The notes under the pieces: model-generated | Database searches by the model: none | Seen by the model: the letters and a program-made list of their open reading frames with translations, nothing else | What the model was told of the DNA's origin: nothing | Source: Elioraea sp. | GTDB taxonomy: Bacteria; Pseudomonadota; Alphaproteobacteria; Acetobacterales; Acetobacteraceae | Direction: 5' to 3' | DNA: 64,000 nt | Assembly: GCF_022842375.1 (NCBI RefSeq) | Contig: NZ_JALHPR010000005.1 | Location: forward strand, 62,001-126,000 | Program-made: the position numbers and the translations under genes | Part shown: positions 34,261-42,496 of the stretch, piece by piece | How the letters are laid out: every line of letters begins with the position of its first letter | Numbering within the stretch: position 1 is the first letter of the stretch

Positions 34261-35699
34261 GCGCGCTCTGTGATCTGCCGGCCGTCACGCTGCGGCGGCT
34301 GATTGGCGCGCGGCGGATCTCGCCGGTCGAGCTGCTGGAGAGCTGCATCGCGCGGATCGAGGCGGTGAACCCTGCCGTCAACGCCATCGTCGCGACCGAT
34401 TTCGACCGTGGCCGCGCGCTCGCGCGCGGGGCGGAGGCGAAGGTGATGCGGGGCGAGGCGCTCGGGCCCCTGCATGGCCTTCCCGTCGGCATCAAGGACC
34501 TGAACGACACCGAGGGGCTTCGCACGACCTACGGCTCGCCGATGTTCGCCGAGCATGTGCCGGCGCGGGACGAGCGCGTGATCGCGGCGCTGAAGCAGGC
34601 GGGAGCGATCGTCGTCGCCAAGACGAACACGCCCGAGTTCGGCACCGGCGGCAACACGATCAACGACGTCTATGGCGCGACGGGGAACGCGTTCGACCCC
34701 GCCCTCTCCTGTGCCGGCTCGAGCGGCGGTTCGGGCGTGGCGCTGGCTGCCTCGATGCTGCCGCTCTGCACCGGCTCCGACACCGGCGGGTCACTGCGGA
34801 AGCCCGCCGCATGGTCGGGCGTCGTCGGCTTCCGGCCCACGCCCGGGCTCGTGCCGTCGGAGAAGCGGCGGCAGGGTTTGTCGGTTCTCTCCGTGCAGGG
34901 GCCGATGGGGCGCGACGTGGCGGACACGGCGCTGCTGCTCGGCGCGATGGCCGGCACCGACAGTCGCGACCCGATGGCCAACCCGCTGCTCTCGCCCGAG
35001 GCATTGACGCTGCGTCGGCCGGTGGATCTCTCGTCGCTCCGCGTTGCCTTCTCGGTCGATCTCGGCTTCGCGCCGATCGCGCCCAGCATCCGCCGCGTGT
35101 TCGAGGGCCGGATGGCGGCGATCGCGGGAAGCGTCGCGCGCTGCGAGGCGGAGAACCCCGACATGGCTGGGATCGAGCGTGCCTACCGCGTGATCCGCTG
35201 CACCAACTTCCTTGCATCGTTCCGCCAGTATTACGAGCGCGATCCGGCCCTGCTCGGCCGCAATACGCGCAGCAACTATGAGGAGGGGCTGCGCTACACG
35301 CTCGCCGACCTCGCCGCCGCCAACGCCGAGCAGACGCGCGTCTACCGTGCCTTCCAGGGCTTCTTCGAGCGGCATGACCTGTTGCTGCTGCCGTGCCAGG
35401 CGCTGACGCCCTTTCCGAAGGAGCTGCCATTCCCGACGGAGATGGAGGGCATTCCGCTCACAGGCTATTTCGACACCTCGGGCATCACTTACGGCATCTC
35501 GATGACGGGGCACCCGGCCATCTGCATCCCCTGCGGGCGTGACGAGGCCGGCATGCCGTTCGGGCTGCAGATCGTCGGCCCACGCGGGCGCGATGGGTTC
35601 ACGCTAGATGCCGCCCTCGCGCTCGAGCAGCTCTTCGCCGACACGCCAGCGCTCGCGCGCCCGCTGCCCGACATCGCCGCGCTCTCGATCAGAGGTTGA
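34257..35699 (+). CDS. Amidase (amidase signature family)
   Basis: A 480-residue amidase. The Ser-cisSer-Lys triad is readable: K80 (VGIKDLND), S155 (CAGSSGGSG) and S179 (GSDTGGSLRKPA), the 24-residue cisSer-to-nucleophile spacing of FAAH and malonamidase. GPLHGLPVGIKD is typical. The start is GTG at 34257, overlapping the previous stop by GTGA. It hydrolyses a carboxamide to acid and ammonia; members also act on aryl amides, carbamates and glutamyl-tRNA. The role as GatA is unlikely because gatB/gatC are absent and context is catabolic. It converges on the regulator at 35689 with 11 bp overlap. Confidence 0.92.
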   Translation: MSALCDLPAVTLRRLIGARRISPVELLESCIARIEAVNPAVNAIVATDFDRGRALARGAEAKVMRGEALGPLHGLPVGIKDLNDTEGLRTTYGSPMFAEHVPARDERVIAALKQAGAIVVAKTNTPEFGTGGNTINDVYGATGNAFDPALSCAGSSGGSGVALAASMLPLCTGSDTGGSLRKPAAWSGVVGFRPTPGLVPSEKRRQGLSVLSVQGPMGRDVADTALLLGAMAGTDSRDPMANPLLSPEALTLRRPVDLSSLRVAFSVDLGFAPIAPSIRRVFEGRMAAIAGSVARCEAENPDMAGIERAYRVIRCTNFLASFRQYYERDPALLGRNTRSNYEEGLRYTLADLAAANAEQTRVYRAFQGFFERHDLLLLPCQALTPFPKELPFPTEMEGIPLTGYFDTSGITYGISMTGHPAICIPCGRDEAGMPFGLQIVGPRGRDGFTLDAALALEQLFADTPALARPLPDIAALSIRG

Positions 35700-36570
35700 A
35701 CGCGACAGTGCCTACAGCGGAGACGTCGTAGCCGCCGAGGCGGGCTGCCCGGGCCTTGTGCTGCGCGCCCTGCACGAAGCGCAGCAGCGCCTGCAGCGGC
35801 GGCTCGAAATAGTGCCGCCGTTCCATGACAAGATCGAACCGTTCACGGATCAATGGCACGAAGCCCAGGCCCCGCTGGTCCGCCTCCGCGCGGATGCCGA
35901 ACCCGGCATCCGCCCGGCCATCTACCACGGCGGCGGCCACCTCGTCCTCCGCCAGGGCGGGCTCGGGCAGGAGCCGCACCTGTTCGAGCCTGATGCCGGC
36001 TTCCGCCAGCAGGTGAACGAGCAGCAGGTGGCTGCCCGCGCGATTCTGTCGGCCGATGACGTGGAGCTTCGGGCTCGCCAGGTCCGCCACGCCGGTAAGC
36101 CCGAGCGGATTGCCTTGGGGAACGATCAGTCCCTGGTCCCGCCAGGCCCAGACGATGCCGACGATCGCGCGGCCTGGCAGCATCTCGCGCGCTGCCTGCT
36201 CGTTGAAGGTTGCGGTATCGGCGTCGAGCAGATGCACGGCGGCAGCCACCGCGCCGCTGTCTGCCAGCACCGATAGCCCTTCGAGGCTGCCACCGGCGCG
36301 CAGCGCGAGGCCGCAGCCTGATTGCCGAACCGCCCAGTCGAGCAACGGGTCGTGGCTGCCGGCGATGATGGGCGGGGCGGCGCCGCCGCTGCCGGTCGCG
36401 GCAGTGTCGGCCTGCCCGGCAAGCCAACGTTCGAGCCGCGCGCGTGGGAATATCCATTTGCCGCCGATCTGTGCTGCTGGCACGCGCCGCTCACGCGCGA
36501 AGGCGTAGAGCGAGCGCTCCGACAGGCGGAGGAAGGCGGCGGCCTCCTTCAGGGTCAAGACATCCGGCAT
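35689..36570 (-). CDS. HTH (excisionase-type) regulator with periplasmic-binding-like sensor domain, next to tup operon
   Basis: A 293-residue regulator. Residues 1-50 form a MerR/excisionase-like helix-turn-helix (LTLKEAAAFLRLSERSLYAF with GGKWIFPRARLERWL). From about 65 to 290 is a PBP-like ligand domain of the kind found in tungstate/molybdate regulators. The start at 36570 (MPDVLTLKE) gives the expected N-terminus; no ribosome site is visible, so it may be leaderless or start at another codon. It is divergent from tupBCA. A perfect 11 bp inverted repeat (36600-36629) and a direct repeat (36576-36591) lie between them. The likely role is oxyanion-responsive control of tupBCA. Confidence 0.78.
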   Translation of the reverse strand: MPDVLTLKEAAAFLRLSERSLYAFARERRVPAAQIGGKWIFPRARLERWLAGQADTAATGSGGAAPPIIAGSHDPLLDWAVRQSGCGLALRAGGSLEGLSVLADSGAVAAAVHLLDADTATFNEQAAREMLPGRAIVGIVWAWRDQGLIVPQGNPLGLTGVADLASPKLHVIGRQNRAGSHLLLVHLLAEAGIRLEQVRLLPEPALAEDEVAAAVVDGRADAGFGIRAEADQRGLGFVPLIRERFDLVMERRHYFEPPLQALLRFVQGAQHKARAARLGGYDVSAVGTVAFNL

Positions 36571-36575
36571 AGACT

Positions 36576-36591
36576 GGCAAAATCCGGCAAA
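36576..36591. promoter_or_regulatory. Direct repeat GGCAAA next to the tup regulator start
   Basis: GGCAAA occurs at 36576-36581 and 36586-36591, 10 bp apart, one helical turn. It sits 6-21 bp upstream of the regulator start, suitable for autoregulation. Confidence 0.35.
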
Positions 36592-36599
36592 TGATGTCG

Positions 36600-36629
36600 T
36601 GCCGTCAAGCCCAGCGCTGCTTGACGGCA
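36600..36629. promoter_or_regulatory. Perfect inverted repeat between regulator and tup operon
   Basis: TGCCGTCAAGC (36600-36610) and GCTTGACGGCA (36619-36629) are perfect 11 bp arms with an 8 bp gap. The right arm contains TTGACG, a possible -35 for the plus strand, with the tupB GTG at 36673. Binding here would block or control tup transcription. Confidence 0.55.
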
Positions 36630-36672
36630 TATCTCTCCATCATCAGCTTTCAAGCATCCCCCGGGAGGATAC

Positions 36673-37377
36673 GTGCAGGATCTTGCTTCTGCCTTTGCGA
36701 CCGCGCTTGCCCTGATCGCTGCCGGCGACAGGTCGGTCGCGCAGATCGTGCTGTTGTCGCTTCGCGTCAGCCTGACGGCGCTCATGGTTGCTGCACTTGT
36801 CGGCTTGCCGCTCGGTGCGCTGCTTGCCGTCACGCGGTTTCCTGGGCGGCGGGTGATTGTCGTCGTGCTGAACGCGCTCATGGGCCTGCCGCCGGTGGTC
36901 GCCGGGCTGCTGATCTACCTGCTGCTCTCGCGCTCCGGCCCACTCGGGCCGCTCGGCCTGCTGTTCACACCGACGGCAATGGTGATTGCGCAAGCCGTGC
37001 TGATCACCCCGATCCTCGCCGCCCTCACGCGTCAGGTGCTCGAGGGCCTGTGGGACGAGTACGCCGAGCAACTCCGCTCCTTCGGCGCGAGTGCTGCGCG
37101 TGCGGTGCCGACGCTGCTGTGGGACGGGCGCTTCGCCCTGCTCACCGTGCTGCTCGCCGGCTTCGGCCGCGCGAGTGCAGAAGTGGGGGCCGTGATGATC
37201 GTCGGCGGCAACATCGAGGGCTTCACCCGCGTGATGACGACCGCGATCGCGCTCGAGACGAGCAAGGGCGACCTGCCGCTCGCGCTCGCGCTCGGCATGA
37301 TCCTGATGCTGATCGTTGTCGCGGTGAACGTGCTGGCGCAGGGGCTTCGCGACGCCGCCGGGCGCTGGACGGGCTGA
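36673..37377 (+). CDS. tupB: Tungstate ABC transporter permease TupB
   Basis: A 234-residue permease with about five to six helices. The RLSLTALMVAALVGLPLGALLAVTRFPGRR opening and late SFGASAARAVPTLLWDGRFALLTVLLAGFGRASAEVGAVMIVGG block match TupB/WtpB-type oxyanion permeases. The start is GTG at 36673 with GGGAGGA 6 bp upstream. It overlaps the ATPase start by one base (TGATG). With TupC and TupA it forms an importer for tungstate, or molybdate in some variants. The metal serves aldehyde oxidases and formate dehydrogenases. Confidence 0.87.
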   Translation: MQDLASAFATALALIAAGDRSVAQIVLLSLRVSLTALMVAALVGLPLGALLAVTRFPGRRVIVVVLNALMGLPPVVAGLLIYLLLSRSGPLGPLGLLFTPTAMVIAQAVLITPILAALTRQVLEGLWDEYAEQLRSFGASAARAVPTLLWDGRFALLTVLLAGFGRASAEVGAVMIVGGNIEGFTRVMTTAIALETSKGDLPLALALGMILMLIVVAVNVLAQGLRDAAGRWTG

Positions 37378-38099
37378 TGCGCGCGCCCGACACCATCCTG
37401 CCGCTGCGCACCGATGGCCTCGGCTTCACCGCTGGCGGCGTGCCGATCCTCGCGGATGTCGATCTCACGATCGAAGCAGGCGCGCCCACGCTCGTGATCG
37501 GCCCAAATGGTGCGGGCAAGAGCGTGCTGCTGCGCCTGCTGCACGGGCTTCTCGCGCCGAGCGCTGGCTGCGTGGCGTGGGATGGTCCGGCGCCCAACCC
37601 GGAACGGCGCCAGGCAATGGTGTTCCAGCGCCCCGTGCTGCTTCGCCGCAGTGTGCTCGCCAACACGCTCTACCCGCTCAGGCTCGCCCGAATTGCTGGG
37701 GACGAAAGCGAGATGCGTGCGCGCGCGGCGCTGTCCCTCGTCGGCCTCGCCGCGCTCGCCGATCGCCCCGCGCGGCGGCTGTCGGGCGGTGAGCAGCAGC
37801 GGCTCGCGCTCGCCCGCGCAGCCGCCCTCGGCCCCGAGATCCTGTTCCTCGACGAGCCCTGCGCAAGCCTCGACCCGGCTGCGACGCGGGCGGTCGAGGA
37901 GATCGTCGCCACCCTCGCCGGCCGCGGCACGAAGATCGTGATGACGACGCACGACCTCGGCCAGGTGCGCCGGCTGGCCGGCGATGTCGTCTTCCTCCAC
38001 CGCGGCCGGGTGCGCGAGCACACGCCTGCCGCCCAGTTCTTCGCAGCACCAGCAAGCGCGGAAGCCACGTCATTCCTGCGTGGCGAGCTGCTGTGGTGA
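37377..38099 (+). CDS. tupC: Tungstate ABC transporter ATP-binding protein TupC
   Basis: A 240-residue ATPase. Walker A GPNGAGKSV (about residues 43-51), signature RLSGGEQQRLALARA, Walker B ILFLDEPCASLD and switch TTHDLGQ are intact. It is the length of a bare nucleotide-binding domain with a short C-terminal extension; there is no TOBE domain. The start ATG overlaps the tupB stop. The operon order tupB-tupC-tupA differs from the commoner tupA-B-C but is seen in proteobacteria. Confidence 0.88.
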   Translation: MRAPDTILPLRTDGLGFTAGGVPILADVDLTIEAGAPTLVIGPNGAGKSVLLRLLHGLLAPSAGCVAWDGPAPNPERRQAMVFQRPVLLRRSVLANTLYPLRLARIAGDESEMRARAALSLVGLAALADRPARRLSGGEQQRLALARAAALGPEILFLDEPCASLDPAATRAVEEIVATLAGRGTKIVMTTHDLGQVRRLAGDVVFLHRGRVREHTPAAQFFAAPASAEATSFLRGELLW

Positions 38100-38134
38100 C
38101 GCAACTGCACACACACCACGAACGAGCTGTTCCG

Positions 38135-38971
38135 ATGATCACGATCATGCGCCGAACGGCACTTGGAGCAGCTTTTGCCCTGCTTGCATTGCCGACGCTC
38201 GCGCAGGAACGCTCCATCACCGTGGCGAGTACGACGAGCACCGAGCAGTCGGGCTTGTTCGGCCACATCCTGCCGATCTTCACGCGCGAGACGGGCATCA
38301 CGGTGCGCGTTGTCGCACTCGGCACCGGCCAGGCACTCGATGTCGGCCGCCGTGGCGATGCCGATGTGGTGTTCGTGCATGACCGCGCGGCGGAGCAGCG
38401 CTTCGTCTCGGAAGGCTTCGGGCGCGAGCGGCGGCACGTGATGTACAACGACTTCGTTGTTGTGGGCCCCGCCGCCGATCCTGCGCGCGTCAGTGGCGGG
38501 CGTGACACGCTCGCGGCCCTGCGGGGCATCGCCGCCGCGAAGGCGCCGTTCGTTAGCCGTGGCGACCGCTCGGGCACGCATGCGGCGGAGCTTCGGCTTT
38601 GGCAGGCAGCGGGCGTCGACCCGCTGGCAGGGCGCGGGCAGTGGTATCGCGAAGTCGGGCAGGGCATGGGGCCTGCGCTGAACACGGCGGCTGCGCAGAA
38701 CGCCTACATCCTGACCGATCGCGGCACCTGGCTCTCGTTCCGCAACCGCCAGGACCTGCGCATCGCCGTCGAGGGTGATGCACGGCTGTTCAACCAATAC
38801 GGCTTGATGCTGGTGAACCCCGAGAAGCACCCGCACGTGAAGGCGGCCGATGGCCAGCGCTTCATCGATTGGCTGCTCTCTACCCCGGGGCAGCAGGCGA
38901 TTGCCGGGTTCAAGATCGGCGGCGAGCAGTTGTTCTTCCCCAACGCCGCCGACGCCGAGCCGGTGTCGTGA
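38135..38971 (+). CDS. tupA: Tungstate-binding protein TupA
   Basis: A 278-residue periplasmic binding protein. The signal peptide (MRRTALGAAFALLALPTLAQ) is followed by ITVASTTSTEQSGLF. TTS is the conserved TupA oxyanion motif; VGRRGDADVVFVHDRAAEQRFVSEGFG and FVSRGDRSGTHAAELRLW follow as in TupA. Two ATGs (38135, 38147) could start it; an upstream GTG at 38093 would overlap tupC but lengthen the leader oddly. It ends with GTGA overlapping a second, decayed binding-protein gene, showing a duplicated or extended operon once existed here. Confidence 0.9.
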   Translation: MITIMRRTALGAAFALLALPTLAQERSITVASTTSTEQSGLFGHILPIFTRETGITVRVVALGTGQALDVGRRGDADVVFVHDRAAEQRFVSEGFGRERRHVMYNDFVVVGPAADPARVSGGRDTLAALRGIAAAKAPFVSRGDRSGTHAAELRLWQAAGVDPLAGRGQWYREVGQGMGPALNTAAAQNAYILTDRGTWLSFRNRQDLRIAVEGDARLFNQYGLMLVNPEKHPHVKAADGQRFIDWLLSTPGQQAIAGFKIGGEQLFFPNAADAEPVS

Positions 38972-39345
38972 GGCGGCGGGCGTTCGTGACGGCCGCGGCC
39001 GGCGCGGCCGCAGTGCCCGCGGTGCTCGGCCAGGCGATGGCCCAGCCGGCCGGGGGCGCACCGCAGTCCACGTCCGCCTGGAGCAGCGGCAGCTAGCGCT
39101 TCTCCCTGGCTCTCCTGGCGAGCTCGGCCTCCTCCAGGCGCTCGCCGAGCGGTTCACCGCGGCGAATGACGCGCAGATGGCGTGGTTCTTCGCCGGCTCC
39201 GGCGCGGCGATGGAGCATCCGCGTGCGCGGCGCGTCGACATCATCCTCGCCCACGCCCCGCAAGCCGAGCGCCGCGCTGTCGCCGATGGATGGGCCACAG
39301 GCCGCGCGCTGTTCGGATCGAACGAGTTCTGGGTCCTCGGCCCCG
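38968..39345 (+). pseudogene. Decayed TupA-like binding protein (frameshifted, 3' truncated)
   Basis: A GTG at 38968 overlaps the tupA stop and begins a signal peptide (RRRAFVTAAAGAAAVPAVLG, cleavage near MAQPA). That frame stops at 39096. The continuation is in another frame: LGLLQALAERFTAANDAQ, then GSGAAMEHPRARRVDIILAHAPQAERRAV and GSNEFWVLGP, which parallel the TupA pattern GLFGHILPIF, RRGDADVVFVHD, DFVVVGP. So a tupA-type gene lost part of its N-terminus by frameshift around 39080-39100 and lost its whole C-terminal half. It runs straight into a transport-permease fragment at about 39350. A functional product is very unlikely. Confidence 0.78.
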
Positions 39346-39357
39346 GAGGATCCAGCC

Positions 39358-39813
39358 GTGATCAGCCTGCTGCAGATCCTCGCCGATCCGTACAACCAGC
39401 TGCCCGCCATCACCTTCCGGCTGCTGGGTGCGCTGTCGGGTACCACGCGGGGTCACCTGCTGGTCGCGGCGCTGCCGGCGCTGGCAGCGCTCGCGCTGCT
39501 GTTCCTTGTGCGCTGGCGGCTGGACCTGCTGACGCTCGGCGAGGATGAGGCGCGCGCGCTTGGCGTGAACACGACGCTGCTGCGCGCGGCAGCGATCATC
39601 GGCGCGACGCTGGCCACCGCCTCCGTCACCGCGATCGCCGGTGCTGAGGGGCCGCTCTCGATGCTGCTCGGGGCCGCGTTCCTGCTCGCGGTCGATACGG
39701 TCGCGCGAACGGCGGCGCGGGTGGAGATCCCGCTCGGCATCCTCACCACCGCGCTCGGCACGCCGCTGTTCCTGTGGCTGCTCGCGCGTGCACGCCGGGG
39801 GACGGCGGCATGA
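39358..39813 (+). pseudogene. FecCD/BtuC-type permease remnant with internal deletion
   Basis: An open frame of 151 codons from GTG 39358. It resembles only the second half of a FecCD-family (iron siderophore/B12/metal chelate) permease, normally about 330 residues. ADPYNQLPAITFRLLGALSGTT, RWRLDLLTLGEDEARALGVN and LGAAFLLAVDTVARTAARVEIPLGILT are clear. The stretch usually between them, GxxGFVGLVVPHxxR with the coupling loop, is missing, joined as AIAGAEGPLSMLLGAAF (about 25 residues lost in frame). The N-terminal half is absent. It overlaps the ATPase remnant by ATGA. The intact reading frame hides the damage. Confidence 0.8.
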
Positions 39814-40295
39814 GTACGCTGATCGAGGCGCGCGGCCTCGGCGTTGGTCATGGGCGGCGCATCGTTGCTGAGGGGATCGGTTTCAGCGTTGCCGCGGGCA
39901 GCGTGCTCTGCCTGCTGGGCGGGGAGCGGCAGCTGGTGCTGATCGCCCGCGCGCTGGCGCAGCAGACCGTCGCGCTGGTCATGGACCAGCCGACGACGCG
40001 CCTCGATCTCGGCAACCAGACGCTGGTGCTGCGCCAAGTACGCCTGCTCGCCGAGCGTGACGGGCTTGGCGTGCTGATGACGACGCATCACCCCGACCAT
40101 GCGTTCCTTGTCGGCGATGCAGCGGCGATGCTGCATCGCGGCCGCCTGACGGGCCCCGATCGGCCGGAGCGTCTGATCACCGCGTCGTTGTTGGGCGAGG
40201 CCTATGGGGTCGAGACCGTGATCGGCGCCGTGCCGACGCCTGACAGAGACCGTCGCGTCTCCGCACCAATCAACGGACGCAGCGTCGCGCGCTGA
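39810..40295 (+). pseudogene. FecE-type ABC ATPase remnant lacking Walker A
   Basis: An open frame of 161 codons; the family is about 250-270. The N-terminus is normal up to GSVLCLLG, where PNGxGKTT should follow. It jumps instead to GERQLVLIARALAQQ, which is past the signature SGG. Roughly 90-100 residues including Walker A and the Q-loop are gone in frame. Walker B has MDQPTTRLD: the catalytic Glu is Gln. The switch His (TTHHPDH) and tail remain. It cannot bind or hydrolyse ATP normally, so it is a decayed gene or, less likely, a regulatory leftover. Confidence 0.85.
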
Positions 40296-40300
40296 TCGTC

Positions 40301-40312
40301 CCGACATGTCGG
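40301..40312. repeat. Perfect palindrome after the decayed ABC cassette
   Basis: CCGACATGTCGG is a 12 bp perfect palindrome 5 bp past the ATPase remnant. It could be an operator for the downstream phosphonate-type importer (start 40488) or the remains of a terminator; no further support. The rest of the 192 bp gap shows no other clear signal. Confidence 0.3.
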
Positions 40313-40487
40313 TCGCGTCATCGGGATTTGGCGACGGGTCATGCAGTGGCTGTGAGGCGCATCATCGCGCAGAGGCGTTCTGTCACGCGACTGACACTGA
40401 ACCGCCATCGCAACGCAAGATGCACCTGCTAGCGTTGATCACCGGCAAAAGGGCATCAGCCCGGCCATGACCGAGGGAGAGTTTCGC

Positions 40488-41444
40488 ATGCGGACGTTGC
40501 GCGTTCTGTCGCTGTGCCTTGCCGCTGCCGCGACACTTGCCCTGGCACAGCCGGCCACCGCACGTGAGCTCGTCATCTACAATGCGTCCGACAGCGTGAA
40601 CACACCACTCGTTGCTGCCTTCCGCGAGCGCCATCCCGACATCAACGTCCGTTTCGTCTCGGGCTCGACTGGCCCGATCGCGGAACGTGCGATTGCCGAG
40701 CGGGCACGGCCGCAGGCGGACGTGATCTACCTCGTGAACAACGTGGCCCTCGAGCAGCTGAAGACCGCAGGCGTGTTCGAGCCCTATCGCCCGCGTGGCG
40801 CCGAGCTTCCCGAGCAGTTCCGCGACGCCGACGATTTCTTCGTGCTGCACTTCGCGACGACGATGTGCATGGTGGTGAACACCGAGCGTCTTGCCGCGCG
40901 CAAGCTGCCCATGCCTGTCGCGTGGGAGGACCTGATCCGCCCTGTCTACAAGGGCGAGATCTCGCTGCCCTCGCCGCTGCGCTCCGGCACGGGGGTGGGC
41001 ATCCTCACAACCTTCGTCGATGCGTTCGGCTGGAATTTCGTCGAGAACCTGCACCAGAACGTGCGGCAGTATTCCGACGGCGGCTCGGGTGGTGCGCAGA
41101 TGGCGGCGGCCGGCGAGGTTGCGATCGGCCTCACCTTCGACACCACCTGCCACAGCCTGAAATCAGCTGGGCGACCTGTCGAGATCGTCTATGGCCGCAT
41201 CACGCCCAACGTGATGGAAGGCGGCGGGCTCGTGGCCGGGGCGCGCAACCCCGCCGAGGCGAAGCTGTTCCTGGATTTCATGGCGAGCGTGGATGCGGCC
41301 CGCGTGCTTGGCCGGCTGGTCGGGGCAACCGCGCATGCGGGGCATGGCCTGGTTGACCTCAACAGCGTCTCGCTCTGGACGATGCGCCGCCCGGTCGATG
41401 CAGCGGCCTTCCGCCGCACCTTCGCCGAACGGTTCCAGCGCTGA
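40488..41444 (+). CDS. ABC transporter solute-binding protein, Fe3+/2-aminoethylphosphonate type
   Basis: A 318-residue periplasmic binding protein (signal peptide cleaved near ATAREL). LVIYNASDSVNTPLVAAF, the RFVSGSTGPIAERAIAE loop and GEISLPSPLRSGTGVG are typical of the FbpA/PhnS/AepX group, which includes both ferric iron and 2-aminoethylphosphonate binders. The ATG at 40488 has GAGGGAGAG 7 bp upstream; an ATG 21 bp earlier is less well placed. FbpA's ferric-binding twin tyrosines are not evident, and a PbfA-like enzyme lies downstream, so the phosphonate reading is favoured. It is first of a four-gene coupled operon. Confidence 0.83.
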   Translation: MRTLRVLSLCLAAAATLALAQPATARELVIYNASDSVNTPLVAAFRERHPDINVRFVSGSTGPIAERAIAERARPQADVIYLVNNVALEQLKTAGVFEPYRPRGAELPEQFRDADDFFVLHFATTMCMVVNTERLAARKLPMPVAWEDLIRPVYKGEISLPSPLRSGTGVGILTTFVDAFGWNFVENLHQNVRQYSDGGSGGAQMAAAGEVAIGLTFDTTCHSLKSAGRPVEIVYGRITPNVMEGGGLVAGARNPAEAKLFLDFMASVDAARVLGRLVGATAHAGHGLVDLNSVSLWTMRRPVDAAAFRRTFAERFQR

Positions 41445-42496
41445 GCACGCGCGGGATCACTGCTTCACGATCGGATCGGCTGCGGTTCGAGGTCGTCACC
41501 AAGGCGTTCGGGCCGGCACGCGCAGTCGACGGCATCTCGCTCTCGATCGCGCCAGGCGAGTTTGTCACGCTTCTTGGCGCGTCGGGCTGCGGCAAGACGA
41601 CGCTGCTGCGGATCGCTGCCGGCTTCGTCGCGCCCGATGGCGGCCGCGTGCTGATCGACGGCGTCGACGCGACCGATGCGCCGCCGGGCAAGCGCGGCAT
41701 GGGCTTCGTGTTCCAGTCCTACGCGCTGTTTCCGACAAAGACGGTGGCCGAGAATATCGGCTTCGCGCTCGCCATCACCGGCGAACGCAGGGCGGCGATC
41801 GCCGATCGTGTGCGCGAGGTCGCGGCGATGGTCTCGCTCGAGGCGCTGCTTGCGCGCTATCCGCACGAGCTTTCCGGTGGCCAGCAGCAGCGCGTCGCAC
41901 TTGCGCGGGCGATTGCCGCGCGGCCGCGCGTGCTGCTGCTCGATGAACCGCTCGCCGCCCTCGATGCGGCCATCAGGCTTCGCCTGCGCGATGAGATCCG
42001 CGCATTGACCGATCGCCTCGGCATCACCGCGCTCTACGTCACGCATGACCAGGAGGAGGCGCTCGCGATCTCCGACCGTGTCGTGGTGATGCGCGAGGGA
42101 AGGATCGAGCAGGAGGGGCCGCCATCCTCGATCTATCTGCGGCCAGCGAGCCGTTTCGTCGCGGGCTTCGTCGGCACCGGAACACTGATCGACGGAACCA
42201 TCTCCGGCGGCGTGCCGGAGGCCGAAGGCATCGCGTGGCCAGCGGAACGCGGGCTCGCGGATGGCGCCTGCACGCTTGTCGTGAGGCCGGAGGAGCTCGC
42301 CCTGGCGAATGGTGGCGCCTCGCTCCGTGGCGTCGTCGAGCAGTCGCGATTTCTAGGCGCGGCACTGCGCGTCTCGGTCAGGCTCGCATCGGGTGTCGTC
42401 GTCGTCGCTGATCTTCCCTCCCGCCTTGCCTCGGTACGGGTCGGCGATGCGCTTGCCCTCTCGCCCGCCGCAGCGCCGGCCATCCTGCGCGGATGA
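41441..42496 (+). CDS. ABC transporter ATP-binding protein with probable CTG start
   Basis: A 351-residue ATPase of the PotA/FbpC/PhnT class. Walker A GASGCGKTT lies at about residues 46-54, signature LSGGQQQRV, Walker B VLLLDEPLAALD, switch YVTHDQEE, then a C-terminal TOBE-type domain. No ATG, GTG or TTG occurs in frame between the preceding in-frame stop (41354) and codon 70; the first ATG (41648) would cut off Walker A. CTG at 41441 overlaps the preceding stop as CTGA, exactly where ATGA couples the other genes of this operon. So CTG is the probable start. A sequencing error or other non-standard start are the alternatives. Confidence 0.85.
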   Translation: MSTRGITASRSDRLRFEVVTKAFGPARAVDGISLSIAPGEFVTLLGASGCGKTTLLRIAAGFVAPDGGRVLIDGVDATDAPPGKRGMGFVFQSYALFPTKTVAENIGFALAITGERRAAIADRVREVAAMVSLEALLARYPHELSGGQQQRVALARAIAARPRVLLLDEPLAALDAAIRLRLRDEIRALTDRLGITALYVTHDQEEALAISDRVVVMREGRIEQEGPPSSIYLRPASRFVAGFVGTGTLIDGTISGGVPEAEGIAWPAERGLADGACTLVVRPEELALANGGASLRGVVEQSRFLGAALRVSVRLASGVVVVADLPSRLASVRVGDALALSPAAAPAILRG

